In this document: piece by piece, positions 31,697-43,049 of the stretch
Numbering within the stretch: the stretch's first letter is position 1
Layout of the letters: every line of letters begins with the position of its first letter
Assembly (NCBI GenBank): GCA_031002005.1
Contig: CM061919.1
Location: forward strand, 31,585,088-31,649,087
Source: Vandiemenella viatica
Lineage: Eukaryota > Arthropoda > Insecta > Orthoptera > Morabidae
Reading direction: 5' to 3'
DNA: 64,000 nt
Translations under genes and position numbers: made by a program
The notes under the pieces: generated by a model
Told to the model about the DNA's origin: nothing
The model's database searches: none
The model's input: only the letters and a program-made list of their open reading frames with translations

Positions 31697-33786
31697 TTAT
31701 TTGTGCCAGGTGTTAATGGTATGGCAAACTATGGCAGATTTGTTGACATTATGTTTATAATGGTGGATATGTTCCTCAAATCTCTCTGCCACAGTGGCGC
31801 CTGTCTCGCCGTTATAAACACTGCCACAGCTGCAGGGGATTTCATAAACACCTGTAAGCTGGTGTGGGTGTAAATCGCCTTTCACCTTCATTAATGAATG
31901 GCCATGTTTGCGGTGAGTCTCATACACTGTTCGTACCTCAACCCACCATAGAAATTTCCGAATCCGATCAGTGACATCGAGTGTGGTTGGCGAGCGATAA
32001 TGCTCTGGCCTCACATTTGGGAGGATGCGGGTTTGAATCCTCATTCAGGTATTCAGATTTGGGTTTTCCATGGTTTCTCCAAATCATTCCAGGTGAATGC
32101 TGGAATACTTCCTTGATAAAGCCATGGCCGAATTGCTACATTTTCATGCCCCCAACCCTAACCTGCCTCTAATGACCAAAATGTCAACGAAGCATATTGC
32201 CATAAACAAAAATGGAAAGAAGATACCATGTACTTACGGGAGTCAGGGGAAAGTCCTCGGCACATTGGTGTAATAGGATAAGTTGACGTCTTCCTCAGGT
32301 TTTTTAGTTCTTAAAATTCTACTGATGTACGATCCACTATAGGCACTGGCTTGGAAAGTTCTTGTGTCTCCATTTCTTCCTTCACACTTTGAGTCACATG
32401 CTGTCCTTGCTCTTAAGTTCTACTATGTCAATACACCTCTCTTGATTGTTGGGTGGCAAGCAGATATCTATTTGTGTGGGTCACCATGTGGTGTACTGTT
32501 GAGCCAAACATCTATTGTAGTGCCTATGAACCAGGGTATCAAGAAATGGCAGTTATTCATTTTCTTCCACTTCCATGTTAAATTGGATTCTTGGGGATGC
32601 ACCACTCAGGTGGTTTAAGAACTCTTGCAAATTCTCATTACCATGAGGCCAGACGAACATGTTATCAACATACCAGATCCATTTTGCTGGCTTTAGGTGC
32701 GCATTAAGCCCCTCCATTTTGAATGCTTCCATGAATAGGTTCCGCCCCTTCAACTTTAGCATAAAGTCGATTCCTGTATTTGATACCAGTTGACTTATGG
32801 CAGAACTCTGCGAGGTCAGCACACTCCGTGCAAGAAGTTTTGGGAGTATCTATCATAAATAGTGATACCACATCAGAACTCACCAATTGCCCTACACGTG
32901 ACCCCTGGGTGGTGCTAAGAAAGCAACAGCGATAAGATGAGACCGAACTGTCTGAATAGACCTCTCGGTCAAAGGATACACAAAAAGGAGCCAGAAGGTC
33001 CTTTTCAGGACCCACAAGCTCGTAGAATTGGACCATCTCTACGCATTTGTCAACTGAATATGCCTACAAGGGAACAATGGCGGAAATCCATGATGCGTCG
33101 ATCAGTGCAGTTGACTGGATTAAAACATTAGATCTCGAGATATGAAATTGTACAAGCTTGTGATATGTATATCTCCTATTGTGTACCTCATAAATAATCA
33201 TACGATAAATAAATAATCAATAATTTGTGTAAGGTGAGCCCAGTTTTTTATTGCTGATCTGATATCTTCTGTAAGCTGTTTCAGTTCACTGGCAATATAG
33301 GATGTGTAGAAGAATTGACCTCATTCAAAGAACCTCTCTTTTATGCACTTTAGGCAATCCATAGAATCTCAGCACAGTGCAATTACCTCTTTTCAGATTT
33401 TTCTTGTCGTCCTGCTCAATCACTTTGGAGACATTAACTCTACGAGACACCACCAACCAGTTTGTAATTTTATTGTGTTAGTCCTGGCTTTTATCACTAC
33501 TGTCACACACCCTTTGTCAACTGGGAGAACCACAATGTCATCGCATTGCCATAATACCTACTACAATGATCTTTCTTCCTTTAACAGTTTGCTGCATGGA
33601 AGTTTTGCACGGGCTAGAATACGGGCTGTCTCTTGTCGGATCAGTTTCTAACCCCACAATGGTACTCTCAATGCCCACTATAATACCTAAAGTTGGTAGA
33701 TGTGCATGTACCAGGGCAAAATTAAGACCCTTCGATAGCAAAGATATTGTTACTTTATCCAGTTCCTTGTATGTAAGATTCACCAT
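31697..33786 (-). pseudogene. Penelope-like RT and GIY-YIG protein relic
   Basis: In order on the minus strand: LLSKGLNFALVHAHLP at about 33720, which parallels LSKGLNFAPVPKSVP in PLE #2; DDIVVLPVDKG at about 33530; FYGLPKVHK at about 33360; QLVSSDVVSLFMIDTPKT (motif A, Asp kept) at about 32860; and WIWYVDNMFVWPHGNENLQE at about 32670, where the catalytic YVDD has become YVDN. After the SINE the frame gives LTGVYEIPCSCGSVYNGETG, in which the YIG of GIY-YIG is YNG. Both enzymes are therefore inactive in addition to the many frame breaks. Confidence 0.83.
31978..32205 (+). mobile_element. tRNA-derived SINE inserted in PLE #3
   Basis: The head has an A box (TTGGCGAGCGATAATGCTCT) and a B box (GGGTTTGAATCC), 30-odd bases apart as in tRNA promoters. 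The body continues CAGATTTGGGTTTTCCATGG, AATGCTGG, AAGCCATGGCCGAATTGC and CTCTAATGACC, a layout common to arthropod tRNA SINEs. RNA polymerase III would read it from the plus strand. The exact 3' end and TSD are uncertain. Confidence 0.75.
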
Positions 33787-34214
33787 TGTGTTGGCAAATT
33801 GTGGAATGTCAGCTTGTTATCGTTATGGTGGTCTAGAAAAATGAAAGAGGCAGCAGAAATGTCAAAAAATACCAACAACAATGAAGACAGTGGCCTATTA
33901 CTCTGCAATGCTTGGCACTCATTGCTGTGTCAACATACGTAGTATCTTGGATGAAGACAGAGTGGCAGCTGAAAGCTTATATTATCAAATAAAGAACGTG
34001 GCATACCACAAAAATCTAGTAATCATTAACAGGAAGAGTCATTAATATATTTTTCTCGGGCTTCCAGCCGTGTTAATATATCATATTTGCGGGACGTTTC
34101 GAAGGCGTCCATCTCTGCCTCCATTCTCAACCAAATGTCAGTGTATAACTGTTTGTTTATTCAGCCGCTGCTACGGAAACGGTGGAAAACAAAAACCAAC
34201 ACAACGCGATTACG

Positions 34215-36450
34215 TCATCCGCTCTTCTGCTCGTTACCGGCGCGAAACTGTTTCAGCATTTTAATCGCCGGGTTCCAGGCCGCACTGAGTTGATAACCAG
34301 TGTCCCTGTTGACTAATAAATCAGTTAATCTTATTTCTACAGCCTCTGTAATAACGCCGGCCCAAAAATCTTTGACCTGGGCTAAAATGGTTGTTTTTTC
34401 AAATTCAAAAGTGTGACCTTCTTGCACACTATGTTCGGCCACCGCAGATTTTTCTTCTTGCCCAAGACGAACATTTCTGGCGTGCTCTACACATCGCTGC
34501 ACAATGCATCACTGCGTCTGTCCAATGTAGCCGCGGCCACATTCACATGGTATATAATATACACCAGGGGTTCGTAAACCTAGGTCATCTTTAACGCTGC
34601 CGACCAAGTTACAAATTTTAGTGGGTGGTCTATAAATTGTCTCGACTCCGTGTTGTGATAGCAGTCTACCTATTTCGAAACTTAGGGCACTCACAAACGG
34701 CAGAAACGCAAGGCCATTGGTATCACTCTGATCTCTCCGTCGATTTTCCTTCTGTTTAAACGCACGAGTAATCTGTCCCTGATTATAACCATTATTTAAA
34801 AACGTTTTCCGGAGATAGTCCAATTCACCAGCCAGGCTATGTTTGTCACAAATCCTTTGTGCTCTGTGTACCAAGATAGTTAATACAGAGTTTCGTTGTG
34901 CCGGATGATGACAGCTGTTGGCATTTAAATATAAGTCGGTATGGGTAGGCTTCCGATACACAATGTGTCCCAGCGAACCATCAGCACGTTTAATAACAAG
35001 CACATCAAGAAACAGCAGGCAACCGTCCTCCTCCAATTCCATTGTGAACTGAATATTTTCATGGATTGAATTGAGATGCGCAAGGAATTGGTCGAGACTG
35101 TTTCTGCCATGGGGCCAAATCACAAAGGTATCATCGACATACCTATAAAAACACTTCGGCTGGAGTGGTGCGTGGTTTAGTGCCTCTTCTTCAAAAAATT
35201 CCATGAAGAAATCAGCAATGACAGGAGACAACGGCGAACCCATTGCTACACCGTCCACTTGTTCGTAATATTCTCCTTCAAACTTAAAATAAGTGGTTGT
35301 CAACACAAGGTGGAAAATATCAATCATTTTTTGATCAAAATACCTCCTTAACAGATCTAAGGAGTCGACCAAGAGAACACGAGTAAAAAGAGAGACCACA
35401 TCGAAGCTCACCATTAAATCACCAGGATCTAACTTCATGTTGTCTAAGATTTCCACAAACTCACTGGAATTTCGAATACTACGATGAGCCTTCCCTACGA
35501 ATGGGTTGAGAATATCTTTGAGGTATTTAGCCAAAAAGTACGTAGGGCTATCAATTGTACTTACAATAGGTCGCATAGGTACTCCTACTTTATGTACTTT
35601 CGGTAGACCGAACAACCTGGGAGGAACAGGAGCACGGGGTTGGAGTCGTCTTTTCACATCTTCTGGTAGTTCTAAGGAGCGGATCAGCTTCGTAGTCAAG
35701 TTGGTTAGCTTAGATGTAGGGTCACGGTTAATCTTCCTGTATGATTGGTCCTCCAAAAGCTTCATAATTTTACTATGATAGTCCATCTTGCTTAAAACCA
35801 CCGTGCAGTTACCCTTGTCTGCAGGAAGAATGACAATATTTTCGTCTTTCTTCAACTCACGAAGCGCACGCCTCTTCACTTGAGATGTTTGATTTAGGCA
35901 ATTTACCTTTACAAAGCACCCGACATGTTTTACACCTTATCTCCTCCGCAGGTAGCGTGCGAACCGCAATTTCAACACCACTGATAATCTCCCGATAAGG
36001 CACAGATTTAGGTACCGGAGCAAAATTGAGGCCCTTCGATAAAACAGATGACATAGCAGGATCAAGTTCTCTGTCTGATAGGTTAACAATAGTTCGCGCT
36101 GAAACATCTGGCTTCGTGGAAAATTTCGTTGAAATCCGCTCAAATTTCGAACATTGTCTGGCCGACACACGTTGTTGCAGCTTGAAACTATATGCTGTAG
36201 TACTGCCATCTACCCACTCCCAGGCATCCACAGATAATGCGTTAGCAAGGTAAAGATGACACGATAGCAGCGTCTTGCCAATCCGGTCCAAAGCTCGTCT
36301 CGTAAAACGAATACGTTCCTTTACCAAAGCAAGGCTTGCACGACGCAAAATTCTCACTGCTGCGGCCGAAGTAATTGGATGACGTATTCGGGCAAATTGT
36401 GGCACCACATCATGATCACGACATCTTTGAAGAAACGCCAGATTGCACAA
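34215..36450 (-). pseudogene. Penelope-like RT with GIY-YIG endonuclease, two lesions
   Basis: The N-terminal piece (36450-35857, 197 aa) starts MCNLAFLQRCRDHDVVPQFA. It overlaps the RT frame by 23 bp, and the shift falls where SSEE meets RRALRELKKDE, so a small indel is likely. The RT piece (35879-34509) has NIVILPADKGNCTVVL, LPKVHKVGVPMRPIVS, SFDVVSLFTRV (Asp), GVAMGSPLSPVIADFF, YRYVDDTFVIWPHG (Asp pair), RKPTHTDLYLN, and ends GVYYIPCECGRGYIGQTQ. An in-frame TGA at 34511-34509 follows at once. The same frame then continues QRCVEHARNVRLGQEEKSAV to 34215, completing the GIY-YIG domain. All RT catalytic residues are intact. Confidence 0.9.
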
Positions 36451-36602
36451 AAGCTTATCCTGGGTAAGATAGATGTTTTACTAGAGCTGATCACTGTTGC
36501 AGTAATCATGTACTCGTCTAAATGGGTGACTACCAATCTCGTGCCATTGATGAGTCTTTGATTAGTGCTGTGATTTCTAGTTAACATAACTGTTATATGT
36601 GA

Positions 36603-36820
36603 ATGACAGATAAAATACACCCAACACTCACCTAAGTTGAAAGGAGGAGGGCAGCAGCAAAACAAAACAACACACTAACGCAGAAAATACAATATTTCAG
36701 GTAGAAACCCATAGTCAAGTTAAAAGAGATGTGTTTGTGTGTTGTTTTGTGTTGCTGCTGCCCTCCTCCCTACAACTTTGGTGATTGTTGAGTACATTTT
36801 ATTTGTCCTTTCAATATAAA
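36603..36820. repeat. Inverted repeat at the 5' side of PLE #2
   Basis: GGAGGAGGGCAGCAGCAAAA and AACAACACAC at about 36640-36680 are mirrored by GTGTGTTGTTTTGTG and TTGCTGCTGCCCTCCTCC at 36735-36770. The pairing extends outward to GATAAAATACACCCAACA and its inverse at 36785-36815, giving arms of roughly 80-90 bp around a spacer of about 55 bp. This probably represents a head-to-head start of a second PLE unit. Confidence 0.75.
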
Positions 36821-36824
36821 TATT

Positions 36825-39100
36825 GCCTCCCGCAGTTCTTTCCTTCCATTGTTACCGCTACTTACATAATAATTGCATTATCTTCAAGAGTAGTTTATGC
36901 AAAGGTAAACCTGATGGGTACATGGATTTGAGGAACTTACAACTGAGGATTGTTTGATGCATCACACTGGATAGAATCACAACTTATGTAAACATTAGTA
37001 TCACCTGGCAGTAAATTTGAAATACTGAAATCATTAATAGTCATGCAATGATCATTTCTGGGACAAAGAAAATCTGTTGGATAAAAATTTGAAACATTAA
37101 TGCCAGTGATTTTGGATACATTGAAAACTTTTATTATCGTGTTTCAATTGCTGTAACAATGTTAAGAAATTGTGATAGCATTGGTGGAGAAATATGTTTG
37201 TAATTTCAAGTTACTGTTACCCAATTTGAACAGCCAGCCACTACCAGCAAAATGTTGTGAATATGAACAAAAAGTTCCATGTGCTCTACATTTCAAGAGT
37301 TGGTGTTATGTGAATTCCAAAACCAAACATCTTATGGCATTTGCTGTTCCATTAAAAGGTAGGTAAATGCTTTTGATTATTGCAGTTTAAGAATTTATTA
37401 AAGTGTTCATGATTAGATTTGAGTGCCAATATTCTATATTAAAGTGCTATAAATGTTTGGTTCCTCTTTCACTCAAAATGATGAGGAATTTGTTTTCATC
37501 CAGGAAATTAAGTCAGAAAAGTAGTTCTGAAAAGAATTTTTTTATTAAGGCGTATTTGTTGCAAGTGTTATAAGAACGATTTACGAAAAACATTTTCCTG
37601 CACACCCATTTTCACATTTTTTTCTCCCTCTCTCAAATTATTTGTATGCATTTTCATCAAACACTTTCTACTGCCCTTGACATATTTAATTCTAAATACT
37701 TTGCATTTGTGGTAAAGACCTCAGAATTCTCCTTCATTATATATTCTACATATCAGTAATTGATTGTGTTCTGTGGTAATTTATACAAACAAATCTAGAT
37801 TGAAAAACATTTAAGAAAATCTGAATGCAGTGCCAGATGTGGGTGTGAAAAGGGAACCTTAATTTCCAAAAGTAGCTATTTCAGCTAATATAGCTGTTCA
37901 ACAAAAGATACTAATACTTACTGTGCCACTTAATCCTATGTAGAAAGGAATAGAACTTTTAAACTCTGGTATTCGACATCATATGGAATGACAGAATAAA
38001 TACATCGTTAGTACTTGTATCTTTTCATGAATTTTACAAACATAGGACCTAAAATGTAATGTGTGTATTGTATTTTAATATATTTGGCTCTAAATATCCT
38101 GTAAAATTTTTGTGTTTCTGATTGTTAATTTTTGTTATATCATTAATGTAAGTTTCTTTTTCAATAGAATTTATAAAAGTTAAAAAGGAAGAATTTTTAT
38201 TTTTTTTATTTCAGTTTCCTTTCATTTTTCCCAATTTTTCAGCTACATTGGAAACAAAAAATTAATTGAAAGATACAAAAAGTAAACAAAAAATAAAAAG
38301 CCATGTATAATAAGTGTAACAAACGTTTCAAAATCCCACATTTTTGTGAAGCCACAGCATGATTCAGTAAAGTAACTCTTGGAGCGCTAGTGTCGTGGCT
38401 GGCGTTTACTTCGCTAAAGTTTATGCTGGTTGTGAACAGTCTCTATTATACTGTCTCTGGCCTCAAGTGGACTAATGTAACAGTGATTGAATTAATTAAC
38501 AACTTCAACAAGTATTACCTGTTCCTGACCTTGAGAATTACAGCACAGTTTTAAATTAAAGTTATTGGTGGTACAACCATTTTACATATGAAATTGAGGA
38601 GCAACATTGAACATAAATATGAGCATGGTATTTTTTAGTTAAAAATCTATTATATGATACAATCCAGCAATTCTCAATGTCATGCGATGCAACTGTCACT
38701 GTACTATTGCGTCACCGGTATGAAGAATAGCCATTGACATGTATGTTCATTGCACTCTGGAGTATTGACCGTCATGCATGCATGGACTGTTGGGATTGAA
38801 AAATCTGCACTGTCTGTGTACCGTGCGTTGCCTAATAATGTCATATAGCTGAGAGTCACCATCATTTGGGAATTTCAGTGTGAATTAATAGTCACATCTT
38901 CACTTCAATGTAGCTTATCAATATCTCAAAAGTATGGCGAGAGTGGGCGAATGATGTAGACTTTTGAAATTCAATGACACTAACATACGAAATGACAACC
39001 CCAAATGCATGCTGTTTTAGAAGATAATCCATTAATGATTTTAGTTTTAAGTGAAATACTAGTATAACCAAGTCTGGTCTGTGTTCCAACTTTTCATATG
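36825..39100. other. 2.3 kb of AT-rich DNA, no feature recognised
   Basis: I found no terminal repeats, protein motifs or RNA genes. Open frames such as 37172-37366 and 38892-39107 are short and show no family signature. It may be old host intergenic sequence or unrecognised element debris. Confidence 0.5.
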
Positions 39101-39224
39101 GTTTCAATAGGATATTTGACTATTTAAGAAATTGTGAATTCAAACAGTGGAAAAGTAGAGGGGCAGTGATTCAGAGCTAATACCTTAGCAGAGATAAATA
39201 TCCAAACTAATCTCTGGTCAGTTA

Positions 39225-40625
39225 TGCTATAGATAACACGAAAAAAGGAACGGCTGCTGGCGATGACAGTCTCTCCATTGATATTTAGAAGCTAATTGGC
39301 GAACAAACTATCAATCACTTGGCTAAAGTCTTTTCTTACTGCCAACACAATGCATCCATCCCTTCTTCGTGGAATAAAGCTAAAATCATTCTGCTACACA
39401 AAAACGGAAGTATTCATAACATCAAAAACTACAGACCTACATGCTTGTTGGCTGTTCTATACAAAGTTTGTTGAACTGAATCAGTTCCATCCTTGATTCT
39501 GCTCAACCAATTGAGCAAGTAGGATTCCGCAGCAGCTTTGGCACAATTGATCACATTCCTCCCCTGCTAGAACTAATTAGCCGTGCAAACAAATACCAGA
39601 TGCCACTTTGTGTAGCCTTTGTAGATTTCGAAAAGGCATTTGATTCAATAAGTCACAAGGTTGCCCTGCAAGCCTTATATGAACATGGTGTGAATACATC
39701 TTATATTAGAGTGCTCCATAAAATCTATGCCACCTCCTCATCATTTTTCGATGTTAGAGAACCAACCACTGAGTTCCTCATCGAAATAGGTGTTAAGCAA
39801 AGTGATCCCATCTATCCAAAATTATTTTAAGCTGTCTTGGAGATGGCAATGTCAAAGCTAGAATGCACAGAGAAGGGAGTAAGAATTAATGGCAGACGAC
39901 ATAACTTGAGATTTGCTGATGGCATTGTACTTGTTGCTAATGACCTTGATGAACTCCAAACCTTGGTTACCGACCTTGCCTCCGAGTGTAAAGCAGTTGG
40001 CCTAAGAATTAATCTATCAAAAACAAGTATTATGTCTAACAAATGGACCACAGAGGGTAGAAAATGTCAACGAGTACATTTATCTTGGACAGCTTGTAAA
40101 TATGAGTGGTAATATAAGACGTGAAATTTTCTATCACATCAAGCTGGGACGGCAAGCATTTGGGAGGCTTTCTATCATGCCGAAATCTAAAATGCCCACA
40201 AATCTAGAGCAAACAGTCTATGACCAGTGCATTCTTCCTGTGCTGAAATACAGCTGTGAGACCTGGACTTAACTAGAAAAGACAAGGAAAGAGCAACCGA
40301 CATTACTTCAGTTACAAAGGTCACAGACATCTCAGAGAAGATTGCGTCCCTGAAGTGACAAAGGGCTGGCCATATTGCACGGAGAAAAGAACGGAGGTGG
40401 ACAAAAATAGTGTTAGAATGGAGTCCAAGAGATCACCCCAGACCAAGAGGAAGACCACCAGACTGATGGGAAAAGTACATACGCAGGGTTGTCGGAGTGG
40501 CAGAGGATCGCTCAAGATCGTGCGACTTGGGAGAAGACTGGTCAAGTTATATCTGAAAAAATCATGACTTTAAGAGGCCACATAAGAAAATGATTGAAAA
40601 GAGTGATAATGATTATATATATTTG
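39225..40625 (+). pseudogene. RTE-like LINE reverse transcriptase, second family
   Basis: The frame enters at the RT fingers (VFSYCQHNASIPSSWNKAKI, NYRP), then gives PIEQVGFRSSFGTIDH and VAFVDFEKAFDSISHK (Asp), then EIGVKQSDPIYPKLF in place of the usual VRQGDPISPKLF. Next come NLRFADGIVLVANDLDELQT, where FADD is mutated to FADG, then KAVGLRINLSKTSIMSN. The C-terminal part RAGHIARRKERRWTKIVLEW and the PRGRPPD region sit at 40360-40480. Stops and frameshifts occur throughout. A minus-strand relative lies at 47.66-48.80 kb. The endonuclease part is absent. Confidence 0.85.
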
Positions 40626-40769
40626 GAATCTGAAAATTACCTGCTTGAAAGTAATAGTGCCTAAAAATATGCATGTATGTCAAAGGTGACATACAATTGT
40701 ATCGTCATGTAATAATTCCAAAACTATTCCAAAATATGTAGGATCGTAATTTTTCACGGCGTTGAATAT

Positions 40770-40873
40770 TAATATATTTCTCTAGGGAGAATGGAGGCAG
40801 AGATGGACGCCTTCGAAACGTCCCGCAAATATGATATATTAACACGGCTGGAAGCCCGAGAGAAATATATTAC
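40770..40873 (+). mobile_element. Isolated PLE #2 terminal fragment
   Basis: The run GAGAATGGAGGCAGAGATGG, then GCCTTCGAAACGTCCCGC, then ATGATATATTAACACGGCTG and GAAGCCCGAG is the reverse of 34045-34125 in PLE #2 with almost no differences. It sits inside the degraded long-TIR copy. Its ends, TAATATATTTCTCT and AGAGAAATATATTA, mirror each other. Confidence 0.85.
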
Positions 40874-41480
40874 TATTCCAAAATAGTCTGAAATTTCTAC
40901 AAGATGTGATACTGTTAAAAAGAATTGCATTATTCACCGTCATCTGCTTGTATTTTTTTCCATGGTAAAATATCTCTGGTATATTCCAAAACTAAAAGAG
41001 GAAAAAGGATAATTTGGAAATGTAAATAACATAAACTTCTCTACTTCAAAAGTAAAAAGTGTTTGTGTTTATGGGAGGATATCTTTTCACAAGAGTTTTC
41101 TTGTATGGTAGCAAATAATATTGTATATGTTTGCATGACACTTATCGTCCAAACATTGGCGAGTTGTTTAAATAAAAACAGAAATGAAAGAAATTGCAAA
41201 CAGGAAAAAAATGGTTGTCTAAACGAGAATTGAACCGATGACCTTTTGAATACCAAACACATTCTAACTATGTAACTAATTGGACACTTGACATTTAGTG
41301 GATTCTCTACATGTAAACACATAAACTGTTATAGTTTCTTGTTTAGAATGAGTGGAAATAAATAAACAAATAATAAATCCAGTTGTGTTGGCAGAAAACA
41401 TTCATCGTTTATTTACAATTTGTTTGATCTGCAACTAAGAACGCAATATTCTGACAGTTCATTTTTTTGCAGTTGGTTAA

Positions 41481-42050
41481 TTATACGGAATTGTTATTAC
41501 ATAATGCTAATGGCCTTGATATTGTAATGTTCTACATATCTCATTTGCAGTTAACATGACAGTACAGTAGTAATTATTACTGAAGTAATTACGATGAAGT
41601 ATAGAAGCAGTGAAATTAAAAAAAAAAATAATAATAATTTGGAATTCCAAAAACTTTTTCTATCCATCTAATATCAGTTTTATTCCTAGTCCAGGCACAA
41701 TTCAGCAAGTTAAATATGGAACTACTTCCACCTGCATTAATTAAAACCTTCAGTAAGATGGCGCTTATGAAAGCAGTTTAAATGGTTTGTAAGACTGATT
41801 TCAGAGTGACTTATGCTATAACAAAATGTGTCAGTTACAATTTTGGTCAACCTAACCACAACCTCCAATAATATTTCATTCAAAAATAATAGCTTCTATT
41901 ACCCTCATATGAATAAATATGAATAACGATGGGCATCACCTATGGTGGTAGTAGGAATTTATTCTGGAATAGTTTGAAAAACAAATAATGATTGGGTCTG
42001 CTGGAGAGGTCGCGATTCCACCAAAATAAAATTCAGTAATGACATCACAA
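41481..42050. other. Intervening DNA, no feature recognised
   Basis: AT-rich sequence between the long-TIR copy and the mariner-type element. No coding motif or repeat was recognised; there is a short A-rich run at 41619-41640. Confidence 0.5.
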
Positions 42051-42052
42051 TA

Positions 42053-43020
42053 CAGGGTGTTTCAAAAGGACTTTACAACTTTGAAAATTCATATAAATTT
42101 TATGAAACAAGGTACAGAGCTGGTTTTGGTGTTGTTTTAAAGGAAAACACTTCACGTTTTGACTCGCGTAGTCCGCTAGTGCATAATCGTGCCACACAAG
42201 CGCTAGCGGCAGTTACGTTAAAGATGGCTGCCTTCACTGGACCCGAGCGTGCTAGCTGTGTGTTTTGGTTTGAAGAATCGAAGTCTGCAACAACAGTTCA
42301 CCGTAATTTTTGTACCACGTACGCTAAAGATCCTCCTAGTAGGCCTACAATTTATGAGTGGCATAGGTGTTTTGTAGAAACAGGGTGCTCAGTAAAACAT
42401 AAAAAATCCTCAGGTCGTCCAAGCACATCTGACGAGGTCGTTGAGCAAGTGAGAAAAAGTTTTGTCAACCGCCCTACGAAATTGACCCGACTTGCATCTC
42501 GTGAGCTGCAAGTCCCACATACGACGGTTTGGTGTGTGTTGAGAAAACGTTTGCATTTACAAGCAATTAAAGACACTGATAAGATTGCACATAGGAAATT
42601 CTGTGTGGATATGTTAAATCGAGTGGATGATGATGAGCATTTCTTGGACAACATAATCATTTCTGACAAGTCAACTTATCACTTAAGTGGCAATGTTAAC
42701 ACACATATCTGTAGGATTTGGGGCAGTGAAAATCCACATGAAACATTGCAACATGTTCGTGATAGCCCTAAAGTGAACGTTTTTTGTGCGTTGAGCAAGA
42801 GGAAAATGTAGGGTCCCTTTTTTTTCCAAGAGAGAACCATCAACGGTATAGTGTACCTTGATTTTTGCAACAATTTTTGATACCACAGATCTATGAGGAT
42901 GACCGAGAACGAAATGTTTTCTTTATGCAAGATGGCGCACCACCACACTATCTGACTGACGTCCGGGATTGTCTCAATGACCGCTTTCCAGGTCAATGAA
43001 TTGGCCGTGATGCGCTAATT
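42053..43020 (+). mobile_element. Mariner/IS630-type transposon, 3'-truncated
   Basis: It starts TA-CAGGGTGTTTCAAAAGGAC, a terminus typical of this insect mariner-like group, followed by a leader of about 170 bp and a transposase ORF. The right terminus (ACACCCTG) is absent. Similarity ends near 43020, where the sequence changes to a tandem repeat. Loss of the third catalytic region and right end makes it a dead remnant. Confidence 0.85.
42224..43005 (+). pseudogene. Mariner-like transposase (DUF4817-type N terminus), broken
   Basis: The start at 42224 is preferred because MAAFTGPERASCVFWF fits the family opening. The helix-turn-helix region reads TTVHRNFCTTYAKDPPSRPT, with the second one around TRLASRELQVPHTTVWCVLR. 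The first catalytic block is NIIISDKSTYHLSG (Asp at about residue 145). HVRDSPKVNVFCALSKRKM ends at a premature TAG at 42809-42811, where the family has a tyrosine before GPFFF. After a further frameshift near 42860 the frame gives NVFFMQDGAPPHYLTDVRDC with the second Asp. The third acidic residue is lost to truncation. Confidence 0.88.
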
Positions 43021-43049
43021 GCACTCCTGGTGGAATTGTGCTCTCCATT

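Larger units (their letters stand above)
31586..33920 (-). mobile_element. Penelope-like element #3, decayed
   Basis: Inverted arms bound it: CAAGCATTGGAGAGTAATAG with GGCCACTGTCTTCC at 31590-31630 recurs in reverse at about 33880-33920. Such inverted pseudo-LTR pieces are usual in PLEs. The minus strand runs from an N-terminal block at 33786 to the GIY-YIG region at 31700. A SINE has inserted between the RT and the endonuclease. Relative to PLE #2 it has far more lesions. Confidence 0.78.
34040..36820 (-). mobile_element. Penelope-like element #2, best-preserved element in the window
   Basis: The protein-coding part at 36450-34215 is followed by a 3' region ending in a block with GGACGCCTTCGAAACGTCC at about 34090-34110. 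That block is repeated in the opposite orientation at 40770-40873. The 5' side shows a palindromic arrangement at 36603-36820. Only one frameshift and one in-frame stop interrupt the protein, so the copy is young relative to its neighbours. Confidence 0.85.
39101..41480. mobile_element. Degraded copy of the long-TIR family, split by a LINE and a PLE piece
   Basis: It opens GTTTCAATAGGATATTTGAC, matching the start of the element at 17350 almost base for base. After the LINE (39225-40625), the stretch 40640-40760 (GTGACATACAATTGTATCGT) parallels 18225-18290. The stretch 41095-41450 (ATGGTAGCAA, TGCATGACACTTA, a tRNA-like GAGAATTGAACC region, TAAATAAACAAATAATAAATCCAGTT) parallels 18415-18740. 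The GACGTCAC core of the arms is missing. Confidence 0.62.

Noticed and set aside
34085..34115. GGACGCCTTCGAAACGTCC in PLE #2 as a hammerhead ribozyme
   Set aside because: GAAACGTCC looks like the 3' half of a hammerhead, but no CUGANGA box precedes it and the sequence forms a simple GGACG/CGTCC hairpin. I treat it only as part of the PLE terminus.
37172..37366. Possible host exon (64-residue frame with several cysteines)
   Set aside because: No domain, no convincing splice sites on both sides and no supporting second exon; it cannot be told from chance in AT-rich DNA.
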